The position numbers and the translations under genes were made by a program. A DNA stretch of 64,000 nucleotides from Janthinobacterium saanense (GTDB lineage: Bacteria > Pseudomonadota > Gammaproteobacteria > Burkholderiales > Burkholderiaceae_D). Where the stretch lies: assembly GCF_014200675.1 (NCBI RefSeq), contig NZ_JACHCI010000005.1:124001-188000 (forward strand). The letters run 5' to 3'. This document shows positions 52,310 to 62,525 of this stretch, piece by piece. How positions within the stretch are numbered: position 1 is the stretch's first letter; each line of letters starts with the position of its first letter. Below the pieces are notes generated by a model. That model ran no database searches. It was not told the DNA's origin and was given only the letters and a program-made list of their open reading frames with translations.

Positions 52310-53773
52310 ATGAACAAGCACCTGTTTGATTTCCCCTTCCGCATGCCTGCCAGGCCAGCGGCCCTGCTGGCGCTGGCTGCGGCCATGGCGCTGGCCGGCT
52401 GCGCTTCGATGGCGCCGCCCTACACGTCGCCGGCGCTGCCGGTGCCTGCGCAATATCCGGAAGCCGATCCGGCTGGCGCGAACGCCGTCGATATCGGCTG
52501 GCGCGCATATTTTGCCGATCCCCGTTTGCAGCAGACCATAGAACTGGCGCTGGCCAATAACCGCGATATCCGCATCGCCGCCCTGCGCGTGGAAGAAGCG
52601 CGCGCCGTGTATGGCATACAGCGCGCCGACCAGTTTCCCACCATCGGCCTGGGTGCTGCTGGCAGCCGTACACGCGTGCCGGGTGACTTGAGTATCACCG
52701 GCCAGCCCATGACCTCGGCGCAGTACCAGGCGGGCTTGAATGTCAGCGCCTGGGAACTCGATTTCTGGGGCCGCGTGCGCAGCCTGAAAGACAGCGCGCT
52801 GCAAAACCTGCTGGCCAGTGACGAGGCGCGCCGCGCCGTCGGTCTGGCGCTGGTGGCGCAAGTAGCCAATGGCTACCTGGTCTTGCGTGAACTGGACGAG
52901 CGCGTGGCGCTGGCGCGGGCTACCGTCGATAGCCGCGCCGAATCGCTGCGCATCTTTACGCGCCGCTTTGAAGTAGGTTCGATTTCCAAGCTGGACCTGA
53001 CCCAGGTGGAAACCCTGCTCAGCCAGGCGCTGGCCTTGTCCGCCCAGCTGGAGCAGTCGCGCGCCGCGCAAGCGCATGCACTGGCCCAGCTGGTGGGCGG
53101 CCCGGTCGACCTGACACCCGACCTGCGCCGTTTCGACGACGCCAGCGTGCTGTTGCCGCTGCATGCGGGCTTGCCGTCATCTTTGCTGACACAGCGGCCC
53201 GACCTGGTGGCGGCCGAATACCAGCTGCGCGCCGCGCAGGCCAATATCGGCGCCGCACGTGCCGCCTTCTTCCCCCGCATCAGCCTGACGGCCTCGTATG
53301 GCACGGCCAGCGCGCAACTGAGTGGCTTGTTTGACTCGGGCAGCGGCGCCTGGAGTTTTTCGCCGCAACTGGCTTTGCCGATTTTTGATGCGGGCCGGCT
53401 GCGCGCCAATATGGACCTGGCCGAAGTGCGCCGCGATGTGGCCGTGGCCAATTATGAAAAAAGCGTGCAGGGCGCCTTCCGCGAGGTGGCCGATGCGCTT
53501 TCGAACCGGCGCTGGCTGGCGCTGCAGGTCGAGATCGGCAAGGCCACCCTGGCCGCGCAGACGGAACGCGCGCGCCTGGCCAAGCTGCGCTATGACAATG
53601 GCGCCGCACCCTACCTGGAAGTACTCGACGCCCAGCGCGACTTGCTGACGGTGGAACAGCAGCTGGTGCAGACGCGCCGCGCCTTGCTGTCCAGCCAGGT
53701 CAGCCTGTATGCCGCCCTGGGTGGTGGCGCTCCCGCCGCCGATGCCGCCAATGTGGCCACTTTCACCAACTAA
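52310..53773 (+). CDS. outer-membrane efflux lipoprotein (NodT/OprM family)
   Basis: A 487-residue TolC-like outer-membrane factor. Signal peptide with lipobox LAGC (Cys31), then two OEP domains with repeated long coiled coils (VEEARAVYGIQRAD, RAAQANIGAARAAFFP). LTASYGTASAQLSGLFDSG and the RYDNGAAPYLEVLDAQRDLL segment near the end are typical NodT features. Acts as the exit channel for the downstream HlyD-RbbA-YhhJ-like exporter. Starts ten bases after fabI. Confidence 0.9.
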   Translation: MNKHLFDFPFRMPARPAALLALAAAMALAGCASMAPPYTSPALPVPAQYPEADPAGANAVDIGWRAYFADPRLQQTIELALANNRDIRIAALRVEEARAVYGIQRADQFPTIGLGAAGSRTRVPGDLSITGQPMTSAQYQAGLNVSAWELDFWGRVRSLKDSALQNLLASDEARRAVGLALVAQVANGYLVLRELDERVALARATVDSRAESLRIFTRRFEVGSISKLDLTQVETLLSQALALSAQLEQSRAAQAHALAQLVGGPVDLTPDLRRFDDASVLLPLHAGLPSSLLTQRPDLVAAEYQLRAAQANIGAARAAFFPRISLTASYGTASAQLSGLFDSGSGAWSFSPQLALPIFDAGRLRANMDLAEVRRDVAVANYEKSVQGAFREVADALSNRRWLALQVEIGKATLAAQTERARLAKLRYDNGAAPYLEVLDAQRDLLTVEQQLVQTRRALLSSQVSLYAALGGGAPAADAANVATFTN

Positions 53774-53791
53774 TTTGACCGCGCCGATACC

Positions 53792-54865
53792 ATGACCCCT
53801 CAACTGAAGAAAAAAATCATCCCTGCCGCGCTGATCGTGGCCGCCGTCGTGCTGGGCTACGTAGCCTGGCAAAAAATGCGTTCCACCGGCCCCGGCGACG
53901 GTTTCGTCAGCGGCAATGGCCGCATCGAGGCGACCGAAATCGACGTGGCCACCAAGCTGGCCGGCCGCGTCAACAGCATCACTGTGCGCGAAGGCGATTT
54001 CGTCAAGGCGGGCCAGCCGCTGGCCACCATGCAGGTCGATTCCCTTTCCGCTCAGCGCGACGAAGCGCGCGCGCGCCAGCAGCAGGCGTCCGATGCAGTG
54101 GTGGGCGCGCAAGCGCAAGTGGCCGTGCGCGAAAGCGACAAGGCGGCTGCCCTGGCCGTGGTGGCGCAGCGCGAAAGCGAACTCGATGCGGCCCGGCGCC
54201 GCCTGGCCCGTTCCGAAACCCTGTCGAAAGAGGGCGCGTCATCGGTGCAGGAACTCGACGACGACCGTGCCCGCGTGCGCAGCGTGGCTGCCGCCCTGAA
54301 TGCCGCCAAGGCCCAGGTCACGGCCGCGCAGGCCGCCATCGATGCAGCCAAAGCGCAGGTGGTTGGTTCGCGTTCGGCCGTCACGGCCGCCGAAGCGACT
54401 ACGGCCCGCATCGACGCCGACCTGGCCGATGGCCAGCTGAAGGCGCCGCGCGACGGCCGCGTGCAATACCTGGTGGCGCAGCAGGGCGAAGTGCTGGGCG
54501 CCGGCGGCAAGGTCTTGAACCTGGTCGATTTGTCCGACGTCTACATGACTTTCTTCCTGCCCGAGACGGCCGCCGGCAAGGTGGCGCTGGGTGGCGAGGT
54601 GCGCATCATCCTCGATGCAGCGCCGAACTATGTGATCCCGGCGACGATTTCCTTCGTGGCGGCCAGCGCCCAGTTCACGCCAAAGACGGTGGAAACGGCC
54701 AGCGAGCGGCAAAAGCTGATGTTCCGCGTGAAAGCGCAGATCAGCCGCGAATTACTGCTCAAGCACCTGGCCTTGGTCAAAGTGGGCTTGCCGGGCGTGG
54801 CCTGGGTGCGCCTCGATCCGAAACAGGCGTGGCCGGCTGAATTGACGGCCAAGGTTCCGCAGTGA
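53792..54865 (+). CDS. HlyD-family periplasmic adaptor (YhiI-like)
   Basis: A 357-residue membrane-fusion protein with an N-terminal membrane helix ([17 protein letters not shown]), a biotinyl-lipoyl half-domain ([18 protein letters not shown]), a long Ala-rich coiled coil from about 85 to 205, and the second lipoyl half with [17 protein letters not shown]. Length and context match E. coli YhiI, encoded next to rbbA and yhhJ. The stop overlaps the rbbA start (GTGA). Confidence 0.9.
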   Translation: MTPQLKKKIIPAALIVAAVVLGYVAWQKMRSTGPGDGFVSGNGRIEATEIDVATKLAGRVNSITVREGDFVKAGQPLATMQVDSLSAQRDEARARQQQASDAVVGAQAQVAVRESDKAAALAVVAQRESELDAARRRLARSETLSKEGASSVQELDDDRARVRSVAAALNAAKAQVTAAQAAIDAAKAQVVGSRSAVTAAEATTARIDADLADGQLKAPRDGRVQYLVAQQGEVLGAGGKVLNLVDLSDVYMTFFLPETAAGKVALGGEVRIILDAAPNYVIPATISFVAASAQFTPKTVETASERQKLMFRVKAQISRELLLKHLALVKVGLPGVAWVRLDPKQAWPAELTAKVPQ

Positions 54866-57633
54866 GCGTGGCCGTGAACACGTCTGTCGCCAACAACTTC
54901 GTTGCCAGCATCAAGGGCGTCAGCCAGCGCTATGGCGCGACGCTGGCGCTGGACGCCATCGATCTCGACGTGCCGGCCGGCTGCATGGTGGGCTTGATCG
55001 GGCCCGATGGCGTGGGCAAATCGAGTTTGCTGTCGCTGGTGGCTGGCGCGCGCGCAGTGCAGGAAGGCAGCGTGATGGCCTTGGGCGGCGACATGCGCGA
55101 TGGCCGCCACCGCGACGATGTCTGTCCGCGTATCGCTTACATGCCGCAAGGCCTGGGCAAGAATCTGTATCCGACTTTGTCGGTCGAAGAAAATCTGCAG
55201 TTCTTTGCGCGCCTGTTCGGCCATGACGCGGCCGAGCGCCGCCGCCGCATCGACCAGCTCACGCGCAGCACGGGCTTGCAATCTTTCCTGGAACGCCCGG
55301 CCGGCAAGCTGTCGGGTGGCATGAAGCAAAAGCTGGGGCTGTGCTGTGCTTTGATCCACGATCCCGACCTGCTGATACTCGACGAGCCGACTACCGGCGT
55401 CGATCCGCTGGCGCGGGCCCAGTTCTGGGACCTGATCGCCGGCATTCGCGTGCAGCGCCCGCAAATGAGCGTGATGGTGGCTACCGCCTATATGGACGAA
55501 GCCCAGCGCTTCGATTGGCTGGTCGCCATGGATGACGGCAAGGTGCTCGACACGGGCACGCCGGCCGAACTGCTGGCGCGCACCAACAGTGAAAACCTGG
55601 AAGCGGCCTTTATCAAGCTGCTGCCCGAAACCAAGCGCGCCGGCCATCAGCCGGTGGTGATCACGCCGCTGGACGCAGCCAGCGCAGCCGATATCGCCAT
55701 CGAAGCGCAAGACCTGACCATGCGTTTCGGCGATTTCACGGCTGTCGACCATGTGAATTTCCGCATCGGCCGTGGCGAAATTTTCGGCTTCCTGGGTTCT
55801 AACGGCTGCGGCAAGTCGACCACCATGAAGATGCTGACCGGTTTGCTGCCGGCCACCGAAGGCAAGGCCTGGCTATTCGGCCATGAAGTCGATTCCAGCG
55901 ATATTGATACGCGCCGCAGGGTCGGTTATATGTCGCAGGCCTTTTCGCTGTATGGCGAACTGACGGTGCGCCAGAATCTGGTGCTGCACGCGCGCCTGTT
56001 CCACGTGCCGGAAAACGAGATAACCGCCCGCGTCGAGGAAATGGTGCAGCGGTTTGACCTGGCCGAGGTGCTCGACAATCTGCCCGACAGCCTGCCGCTG
56101 GGCATACGCCAGCGTTTGTCGCTGGCGGTAGCCATGGTGCACAAGCCGGAAATGCTGATACTCGACGAACCGACATCGGGCGTGGACCCGATCGCGCGCG
56201 ATAATTTCTGGCGTCTGATGATCGAGCTGGCGCGGCGCGACCACGTGACGATTTTCATTTCCACCCATTTCATGAACGAAGCCGAGCGCTGTGACCGCAT
56301 CTCGCTGATGCATGCGGGCAAAGTGCTGGTCAGCGACGCGCCGGCCGAACTGGTACGCAAGAAGGGCGCTGCTACCCTGGAAGCGGCCTTTATCGCCTAC
56401 CTGGAAGAGGCGGGCGGTGGCACGGCGCCATCGCAGGAGGCGGAAACGCCGGCGCCGGTAGTAAAACAGGAAGAAGCTGAACACCCGCAACGGCGCAGCC
56501 CTCTCAGCAGTTTTAGCCTGGGCCGCATGCTCAGCTACATGTGGCGCGAAACGCTGGAACTGCGCCGCGACCCCGTGCGCCTGACCCTGGCGCTGGGTGG
56601 CTCGGTGCTGCTGCTGTTCGTGATCGGTTTCGGCATCAGCCTGGACGTGGAAGACTTGAGTTATGCGGTGCTTGATCACGACCAGACCAGCTTGAGCCAG
56701 AACTACACGAACAATCTGGCCGGTTCGCGCTATTTCGTGGAAAGGCCGCCGCTGCGCGATTACGCCGATCTGGACAAGCGCATGCGCAGCGGCGAGCTGG
56801 CGCTGGCGATTGAAATTCCACCTGGTTTTGCGCGCGACGTGCAGCGTGGCGCGCAGGCGCAAGTGGGCGCCTGGATCGATGGCGCCATGCCGATGCGCGC
56901 CGAAACCGTGCAAGGTTATGTGCAAGGCATGCATCAGGGCTGGCTGGCCGACCAGGCCTTGCACCGCTATGGCGTAACGATGAGCAGCCCAGTGGCTGTC
57001 GAGACGCGTTTTCGCTACAACCCCGACGTGAAAAGCCTGCCCGCCATGGTGCCGGCCGTGATCCCCATGCTGCTCCTGATGCTGCCGGCCATGCTGGCGG
57101 CGCTGTCGGTGGTACGTGAAAAGGAACTCGGTTCCATCATCAACCTGTACGTGACCCCCGTCACGCGGCTGGAATTTTTGCTTGGCAAGCAGGTGCCGTA
57201 TGTGGTGCTGGCGATGCTGAACTTTGTGCTGATGACATTGCTGGCGGTGACGGCGTTCGACGTGCCGATCAAGGGTAGTTTGCTGACCCTGGCCGCCGCC
57301 ACCTTCATTTTCAATATCTGCGCCACCGGTATCGGCCTGTTTGCCTCGACTTTTACGCGCAGCCAGATCGCAGCCCTGTTCGTGACCATGATAGGCACCA
57401 TGATCCCGGCCATCCAGTTTTCCGGCCTGCTCAATCCCGTGTCGTCGATGGAAGGCACGGGCAAGGTCATCGGCCTGATCTACCCGGCCACGCACATGCT
57501 CAATATCAGCCGTGGCATTTTCAACAAGGCGCTGGGTTTTTCGGACTTGCACGCCTCGTTCCTGCCGCTCTTGATCGCCATCCCCGTGATCCTCGGCGTG
57601 ACGGTGGCGCTGTTGAAGAAACAGGAGAGCTGA
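54862..57633 (+). CDS. rbbA: RbbA: ABC transporter with two ATPase domains fused to a permease
   Basis: A 923-residue fusion: two ABC ATPase domains and an ABC-2 type membrane domain, the architecture of E. coli RbbA (YhiH). The first Walker A is GPDGVGKSS near residue 48, signature KLSGGMKQK; the second is GSNGCGKST near 311, with a degenerate signature PLGIRQRL. The membrane domain begins near 570 and has at least six helices. E. coli RbbA was reported to bind ribosomes; the operon here points to export. GTG start at 54862. Confidence 0.9.
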   Translation: MSVAVNTSVANNFVASIKGVSQRYGATLALDAIDLDVPAGCMVGLIGPDGVGKSSLLSLVAGARAVQEGSVMALGGDMRDGRHRDDVCPRIAYMPQGLGKNLYPTLSVEENLQFFARLFGHDAAERRRRIDQLTRSTGLQSFLERPAGKLSGGMKQKLGLCCALIHDPDLLILDEPTTGVDPLARAQFWDLIAGIRVQRPQMSVMVATAYMDEAQRFDWLVAMDDGKVLDTGTPAELLARTNSENLEAAFIKLLPETKRAGHQPVVITPLDAASAADIAIEAQDLTMRFGDFTAVDHVNFRIGRGEIFGFLGSNGCGKSTTMKMLTGLLPATEGKAWLFGHEVDSSDIDTRRRVGYMSQAFSLYGELTVRQNLVLHARLFHVPENEITARVEEMVQRFDLAEVLDNLPDSLPLGIRQRLSLAVAMVHKPEMLILDEPTSGVDPIARDNFWRLMIELARRDHVTIFISTHFMNEAERCDRISLMHAGKVLVSDAPAELVRKKGAATLEAAFIAYLEEAGGGTAPSQEAETPAPVVKQEEAEHPQRRSPLSSFSLGRMLSYMWRETLELRRDPVRLTLALGGSVLLLFVIGFGISLDVEDLSYAVLDHDQTSLSQNYTNNLAGSRYFVERPPLRDYADLDKRMRSGELALAIEIPPGFARDVQRGAQAQVGAWIDGAMPMRAETVQGYVQGMHQGWLADQALHRYGVTMSSPVAVETRFRYNPDVKSLPAMVPAVIPMLLLMLPAMLAALSVVREKELGSIINLYVTPVTRLEFLLGKQVPYVVLAMLNFVLMTLLAVTAFDVPIKGSLLTLAAATFIFNICATGIGLFASTFTRSQIAALFVTMIGTMIPAIQFSGLLNPVSSMEGTGKVIGLIYPATHMLNISRGIFNKALGFSDLHASFLPLLIAIPVILGVTVALLKKQES

Positions 57634-58769
57634 TGGGTAACTCTATGCGACACCTTGAAAATATCTACCGCCTGGGCGTGAAGGAAATCTGGAGCCTGAT
57701 CCGCGACCCGATGATGCTGATCCTGATCGCCTACACCTTTACCCTGGCGATCTACGTGGCTGCTACCGCCAAGCCGGAAACTTTGCACATGGCGGCGATT
57801 GCTATCGTCGATGAAGATGGCTCGCCCCTGTCGGCGCGCATCGCCTCGGCCTTCTTTCCACCCCAGTTCACGCAGCCGGCCATGATCAACCAGGAGGAAG
57901 TCGATGCGGGCCTCGACGCAGGCCGCTATACCTTCGTGCTGACGATACCATCGAAACTGCAGGCCGACGTGCTGGCCGGGCGCAAGACGACATTGCAGCT
58001 GAACGTGGACGCTACGCGCATGAGCCAGGCCTTCAGCGGCAGCGGCTATATCCAGCAGATCGTCGCTGGCGAAGTGGCGGAATTTTCGAAACGCTACCGG
58101 GCTGCCACCACGCTGCCGGTGGACCTGGTGATGCGCGCGCGCTTCAATCCTTCGCTGAGCCAGGCCTGGTTTGGCTCGCTGATGGAAATCATCAACCAGG
58201 TGACGATGCTGTCCATCATCCTGACGGGCGCGGCCCTGATACGCGAGCGCGAACACGGCACCATTGAGCATTTGCTGGTGATGCCGGTGACGCCAGCCGA
58301 AATCATGCTGGCCAAGGTCTGGTCGATGGGGCTGGTGGTGCTGGTCGCCGCTGCGCTGTCGCTGAACCTGGTGGTGCGCGGCTTGCTGCATGTGCCCATC
58401 GAAGGCTCGATCGCCTTGTTTCTGTGCGGCGCAGCCTTGCACTTGTTTGCCACCACCTCGATGGGCATTTTCCTGGCCACCCTGGCGCGCAGCATGCCGC
58501 AATTTGGCATGCTGCTGATCCTGGTGCTGCTGCCGCTGCAGATGCTGTCGGGCGGCAGCACGCCGCGCGAAAGCATGCCGGAACTGGTGCAGAACATCAT
58601 GCTGATCGCGCCCACCACGCACTTCGTCGAATTGAGCCAGGCGATTTTGTACCGGGGCGCGGGTATCTCGGTGGTGTGGAAACCATTCCTGGCCCTGCTG
58701 GTGATCGGCACGGCCCTGTTTTCTTTCGCGCTGGCCCGGTTCAGGAAGACCATCAGCCAGATGGCGTAA
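57633..58769 (+). CDS. ABC-2 type permease (YhhJ-like)
   Basis: A 378-residue membrane protein. An N-terminal helix (MMLILIAYTFTLAIYVAAT) is followed by a large extracytoplasmic domain of about 140 residues, then five or six helices (VTMLSIILTGAALIRERE, GTIEHLLVMPVTPAEIMLAK). The EHGTIEHLLVMPV segment is the ABC-2 permease hallmark. Its start overlaps the rbbA stop (TGATG). Together with RbbA it forms the membrane channel; the exported compound is unknown. Confidence 0.9.
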   Translation: MGNSMRHLENIYRLGVKEIWSLIRDPMMLILIAYTFTLAIYVAATAKPETLHMAAIAIVDEDGSPLSARIASAFFPPQFTQPAMINQEEVDAGLDAGRYTFVLTIPSKLQADVLAGRKTTLQLNVDATRMSQAFSGSGYIQQIVAGEVAEFSKRYRAATTLPVDLVMRARFNPSLSQAWFGSLMEIINQVTMLSIILTGAALIREREHGTIEHLLVMPVTPAEIMLAKVWSMGLVVLVAAALSLNLVVRGLLHVPIEGSIALFLCGAALHLFATTSMGIFLATLARSMPQFGMLLILVLLPLQMLSGGSTPRESMPELVQNIMLIAPTTHFVELSQAILYRGAGISVVWKPFLALLVIGTALFSFALARFRKTISQMA

Positions 58770-58838
58770 TTTCGAATCCTGTGCCTGAATCCCACTGGCG
58801 CAGCAATCTGCAAGTAGACATCTGCAAAGAGGATAGCC

Positions 58839-61100
58839 ATGACGAATAAAACTGCAGCACCCTTCTCCACCGGCGGCCTGCCATCCCTGGGCATGCTGGG
58901 CGACTATGCGCGCGATTCCTGGCAGCGCATCGTGCTGTACGCGGACGTGATGCGCCGGCGCGGCAACCAGTACCAGGAGCACATGGCTGAAAAAGTACCG
59001 AACGTGCTCGACTTCCCCGCTGAAATGGTGATGACGGGCCTGGAGCTGGAGCGCCCCGTCAACTATGGCCTGGTGCGCATCCTCACGCCCGACGCACCCG
59101 ATCCCCTGCCATCGAAGCGGCCTTTCGTCGTCGTCGATCCGCGCGCCGGTCACGGCCCCGGTATCGGCGGCTTCAAGGCCGAGAGCGAAATCGGCGTGGC
59201 CCTGCGCGCCGGCCATCCCTGTTATTTTATCGGTTTCCTGCCCCATCCCGTGCCGGGCCAGACGGTGGAAGACGTGATGCATGCGGAAGCGATTTTCCTG
59301 GAAAAAGTCATTGCCCTGCATCCTGATAGCGAAGGCAAGCCTGTCGTCATCGGCAATTGCCAGGCGGGCTGGCAGATACTGATGACGGCCGCCATGCGCC
59401 CGGAATTGTTCGGCCCCATCATCGTGGCCGGCGCACCCGTGTCCTATTGGGCCGGCTGGCATGGCCGCAATCCGATGCGTTATGCGGGCGGCTTGATGGG
59501 CGGCAGCTGGGCCACGGCGCTGGCGGGCGACCTGGGGAACGGCGTGTTCGACGGCGCCAGCCTGGTGCAGAATTTTGAAAAGCTCAATCCGGCCAATACC
59601 CTGTGGAGCAAGCAGTACAATCTGTACGCCAACATCGATACGGAAGCGCCGCGCTACCTGGAATTTGAAAAATACTGGGGCGGCCATGTGTTCCTGAACG
59701 CCGTCGAGATGCAGTACATCGTCGACAATCTGTTCATCGGCAACCGCCTGGCCACGGCGGAACTGATCACCTCCGAAGGCGTGCGCCTGGACTTGCGCAA
59801 TATCCGCTCGCCCATCGTCGTATTCTGCTCGAAAGGCGACAACATCACGCCGCCACCGCAGGCGCTGGGATGGATCACGGACCTGTACCGCGATGACCAC
59901 GACGTGCTGCTGCATGACCAGACCATTGTGTATGCGGTGCATGACAGCGTAGGCCACCTGGGCATTTTCGTGTCCGGCAAGGTAGGGCACAAGGAGCACC
60001 AGAAATTCGCCAGCAATATCGACCTGATCAACCTGCTGCCGGCCGGGATCTACGAAGCGCTGATCGTTGAAAAGACGCCCGATACGCCGAACGCCGACCT
60101 GGCCAGCGGCGACTATGTGCTGTCGGTCGAGCGCCGCAACCTCGATGATGTACGTGCCATCGTGCAGCCGGACGTGGAAAATGACCGCAAGTTCGCCACC
60201 GCCGCCCGCATCTCGGAAGTGAATCTGTCGCTGTACCGCAGCTTGGTGCAGCCGTGGGTGCGTGCCGTGGTGACGCCGCAATCGGCGCGCTGGCTACAAC
60301 TGATGCATCCGCTGCGCATCTCGTACGAGCGCTGGACGGATCGCAATCCATTGGCCGCGCTGGTGGCGAAAGAAGCGGAAAAAGTGCGCGAACATCGCCA
60401 GCCTGCATCGCCCGATAATCCGCTGCTGGCCATGCAGGAAGCATTTTCCGGCGCCGTCACGGCAGGTTTGAACAGCTGGCGCGACTGGCGCGACACGGTG
60501 CAGGAACAGACCTTCGACCTGATCTACGGTTCGCCGCTGCTGCAGGCGCTGGCGGGCCAGGGCAAGGATGTCACGCCGCGCCCGCACCCCAGCGTCTCGC
60601 CCGAACATCTTGAATACGTGCGTTGCGAAACCCGGCATATGGACGATGATGTGAACCAGGGAGCACTGGCTGAAGCGGGCGTGCGCGCGCTGTTTTATAT
60701 CTACCGCTTCCGCATGATCGCCGACGAACGCCGGGTCAACCTGGCCCTGAAACTGATACAGCCGCAGTACACAGGCGGCTTGGGCATGGAAGCGTTCCGC
60801 CGTACCGTGCGCCAGCAGTCGCGTCTGATGCTGCACGACTTCGACGGCGCCATGGCGGCCTTGCCGCTGCTGCTGTCGCGCGCCAAGCCGGACGCCATCC
60901 GCGCGCTGGCCGAGTGGCTGCAGCAAGTGCTGCTGGTGCCGGACGCGCCGACGCCCGATGAAGAAGCCAGCCTGCAGCAGATGCTGGACGTATTCGAGCG
61001 TGCCGCGACTGCACAAGCTGCGCCTGCTGTGTCAGTATCGCAGCGTGCTTCCGCGCCGCAGCCCAAAGCCAAACCTGTCAAAAATAGTAGTCCAGCCTAG
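58839..61100 (+). CDS. DUF3141 protein with PhaC-like alpha/beta-hydrolase core
   Basis: A 753-residue cytosolic protein. Residues 90-400 form an alpha/beta-hydrolase domain with a polyhydroxyalkanoate-synthase-like nucleophile elbow, Cys174 in GNCQAGW, and probable triad partners Asp334 (SKGDN) and His373 (VGHLG). The C-terminal half is helical without a known fold. PhaC also uses Cys-Asp-His, so acyl transfer on hydroxyacyl-CoA is suggested but unproven. It sits directly before MaoC-phosphotransacylase and kinase genes. Ribosome site AAAGAGGA precedes the ATG. Confidence 0.82.
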   Translation: MTNKTAAPFSTGGLPSLGMLGDYARDSWQRIVLYADVMRRRGNQYQEHMAEKVPNVLDFPAEMVMTGLELERPVNYGLVRILTPDAPDPLPSKRPFVVVDPRAGHGPGIGGFKAESEIGVALRAGHPCYFIGFLPHPVPGQTVEDVMHAEAIFLEKVIALHPDSEGKPVVIGNCQAGWQILMTAAMRPELFGPIIVAGAPVSYWAGWHGRNPMRYAGGLMGGSWATALAGDLGNGVFDGASLVQNFEKLNPANTLWSKQYNLYANIDTEAPRYLEFEKYWGGHVFLNAVEMQYIVDNLFIGNRLATAELITSEGVRLDLRNIRSPIVVFCSKGDNITPPPQALGWITDLYRDDHDVLLHDQTIVYAVHDSVGHLGIFVSGKVGHKEHQKFASNIDLINLLPAGIYEALIVEKTPDTPNADLASGDYVLSVERRNLDDVRAIVQPDVENDRKFATAARISEVNLSLYRSLVQPWVRAVVTPQSARWLQLMHPLRISYERWTDRNPLAALVAKEAEKVREHRQPASPDNPLLAMQEAFSGAVTAGLNSWRDWRDTVQEQTFDLIYGSPLLQALAGQGKDVTPRPHPSVSPEHLEYVRCETRHMDDDVNQGALAEAGVRALFYIYRFRMIADERRVNLALKLIQPQYTGGLGMEAFRRTVRQQSRLMLHDFDGAMAALPLLLSRAKPDAIRALAEWLQQVLLVPDAPTPDEEASLQQMLDVFERAATAQAAPAVSVSQRASAPQPKAKPVKNSSPA

Positions 61101-61109
61101 AAGGTTCAC

Positions 61110-62525
61110 ATGATTAATAGTAAAGACGATGATTTGCATGTCGTGCGCAACCGCACTTTCGAACAGATTGCCATCGGCGACAGCGCCAGCATCACGCGCA
61201 CCTTGAGTGCCGACGACATCGCCCTGTTTGCGGTGATGTCGGGCGACGACAACCCGCAGCACCTGGATCCGGAATTTGCCGCGTCCAGCCGCTACCAGGG
61301 CGTGATCGCGCACGGCATGTGGGGCGCTGCACTGATTTCAGCTGTGCTGGGCACGCGTTTGCCCGGCGCCGGTACCGTGTATGCGAGCCAGACCCTGCGC
61401 TTCCTGCAGCCCGTGCGGGTGGGCGACACGCTCGATATACGCGTCACCGTGACGGCGCTCGAACCGCTCAATCGCCATGTGACCCTGGCTTGCCGCTGCG
61501 TTAACCAGCACGGCGCCGTGGTGCTCGATGGCGAAGCCGAGGTGATCGCGCCGGCCGAGCAGATCGAACGGGCGCGCGCCACCTTGCCTGAAGTACGTTT
61601 GCATAATGGCGATGGCACGCGGCGCCTGCTCGAGCATGCGCGCACGCTGGGGCCGATCAAGGTGGCAGTGGTCCATCCTTGCGATGAATTGAGCTTGTCC
61701 GGCGCGCTGGACGCCCATGCGGCGGGCCTGATCATTCCCGTGCTGGTGGCGCCCCGTGCGCGCCTGGAAGCGGTGGTGGCGGCAGCAGGCTTGTCGCTGG
61801 ACGGCATACAGATCGAAGACGTCGAGCATAGTCATGCGGCCGCCGCGCGCGGTGCCGAACTGGCGGGCAAGGGCGAAGTGGAGGCGCTGATGAAAGGCAG
61901 CCTGCATACAGATGAATTGATGTCGGCCATCCTGGCAGCCAGCGCCGGCTTGCGCACCAAGCGCAGGGTCAGTCACTGCTTTTTGATGCAGACGCCGGCC
62001 TATCCGCGTCCCTTCATCATCACCGACGCCGCCGTCAATATCGCACCGACGCTGGAAATCAAGGCTGATATCGTGCGCAATGCCATCGACCTGGCGCACG
62101 TGATCGGCGTGGCGCAGCCGCGCGTGGCCATCCTGGCGGCCGTGGAAACGGTGAACCCGACCATGCCTGCCACGGTGGACGCGGCAGCCCTGTGCAAGAT
62201 GGCCGACCGTGGGCAAATTACGGGCGCGATTCTGGACGGCCCGCTGGCGTTCGATAACGCCGTCTCTATCGCTGCCGCCACCGTCAAGGGCATTGTGTCG
62301 GAAGTGGCGGGGCGCGCCGATATCTTGCTGGTGCCGGATCTGGAAAGCGGCAATATGCTGGCCAAGCAGCTCGAATACATGGGCGACGCCGACAGTGCCG
62401 GCATCGTGCTGGGCGCTAAAGTGCCCATCATTTTGACCAGTCGCGCCGATTCGCGCGCCAGCCGCATCGCTTCGTGCGCGCTGGCCGTGATGCTGGCCTA
62501 TCACTATCGGAGCACGCCACCATGA
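61110..62525 (+). CDS. bifunctional MaoC enoyl-CoA hydratase / phosphate acetyl(butyryl)transferase
   Basis: A 471-residue fusion. Residues 15-150 are a MaoC hot-dog hydratase with Asp46 and His51 in SGDDNPQH, the (R)-specific hydratase active site. Residues 165-470 are a phosphotransacylase domain with KGSLHTDELM, SHCFLMQTP and GILDGPLAFDNAVS-type segments, closer to phosphotransbutyrylase than to the long Pta. It would make (R)-3-hydroxyacyl-CoA or acyl-phosphate for the kinase encoded next (ATGA overlap). The true acyl group is unknown. Confidence 0.88.
   Translation: MINSKDDDLHVVRNRTFEQIAIGDSASITRTLSADDIALFAVMSGDDNPQHLDPEFAASSRYQGVIAHGMWGAALISAVLGTRLPGAGTVYASQTLRFLQPVRVGDTLDIRVTVTALEPLNRHVTLACRCVNQHGAVVLDGEAEVIAPAEQIERARATLPEVRLHNGDGTRRLLEHARTLGPIKVAVVHPCDELSLSGALDAHAAGLIIPVLVAPRARLEAVVAAAGLSLDGIQIEDVEHSHAAAARGAELAGKGEVEALMKGSLHTDELMSAILAASAGLRTKRRVSHCFLMQTPAYPRPFIITDAAVNIAPTLEIKADIVRNAIDLAHVIGVAQPRVAILAAVETVNPTMPATVDAAALCKMADRGQITGAILDGPLAFDNAVSIAAATVKGIVSEVAGRADILLVPDLESGNMLAKQLEYMGDADSAGIVLGAKVPIILTSRADSRASRIASCALAVMLAYHYRSTPP

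Noticed and set aside
57480-60281. 933-codon antisense open frame across the permease and DUF3141 genes
   Set aside because: Antisense shadow of two well-supported genes; composition dominated by His, Gln and Arg.
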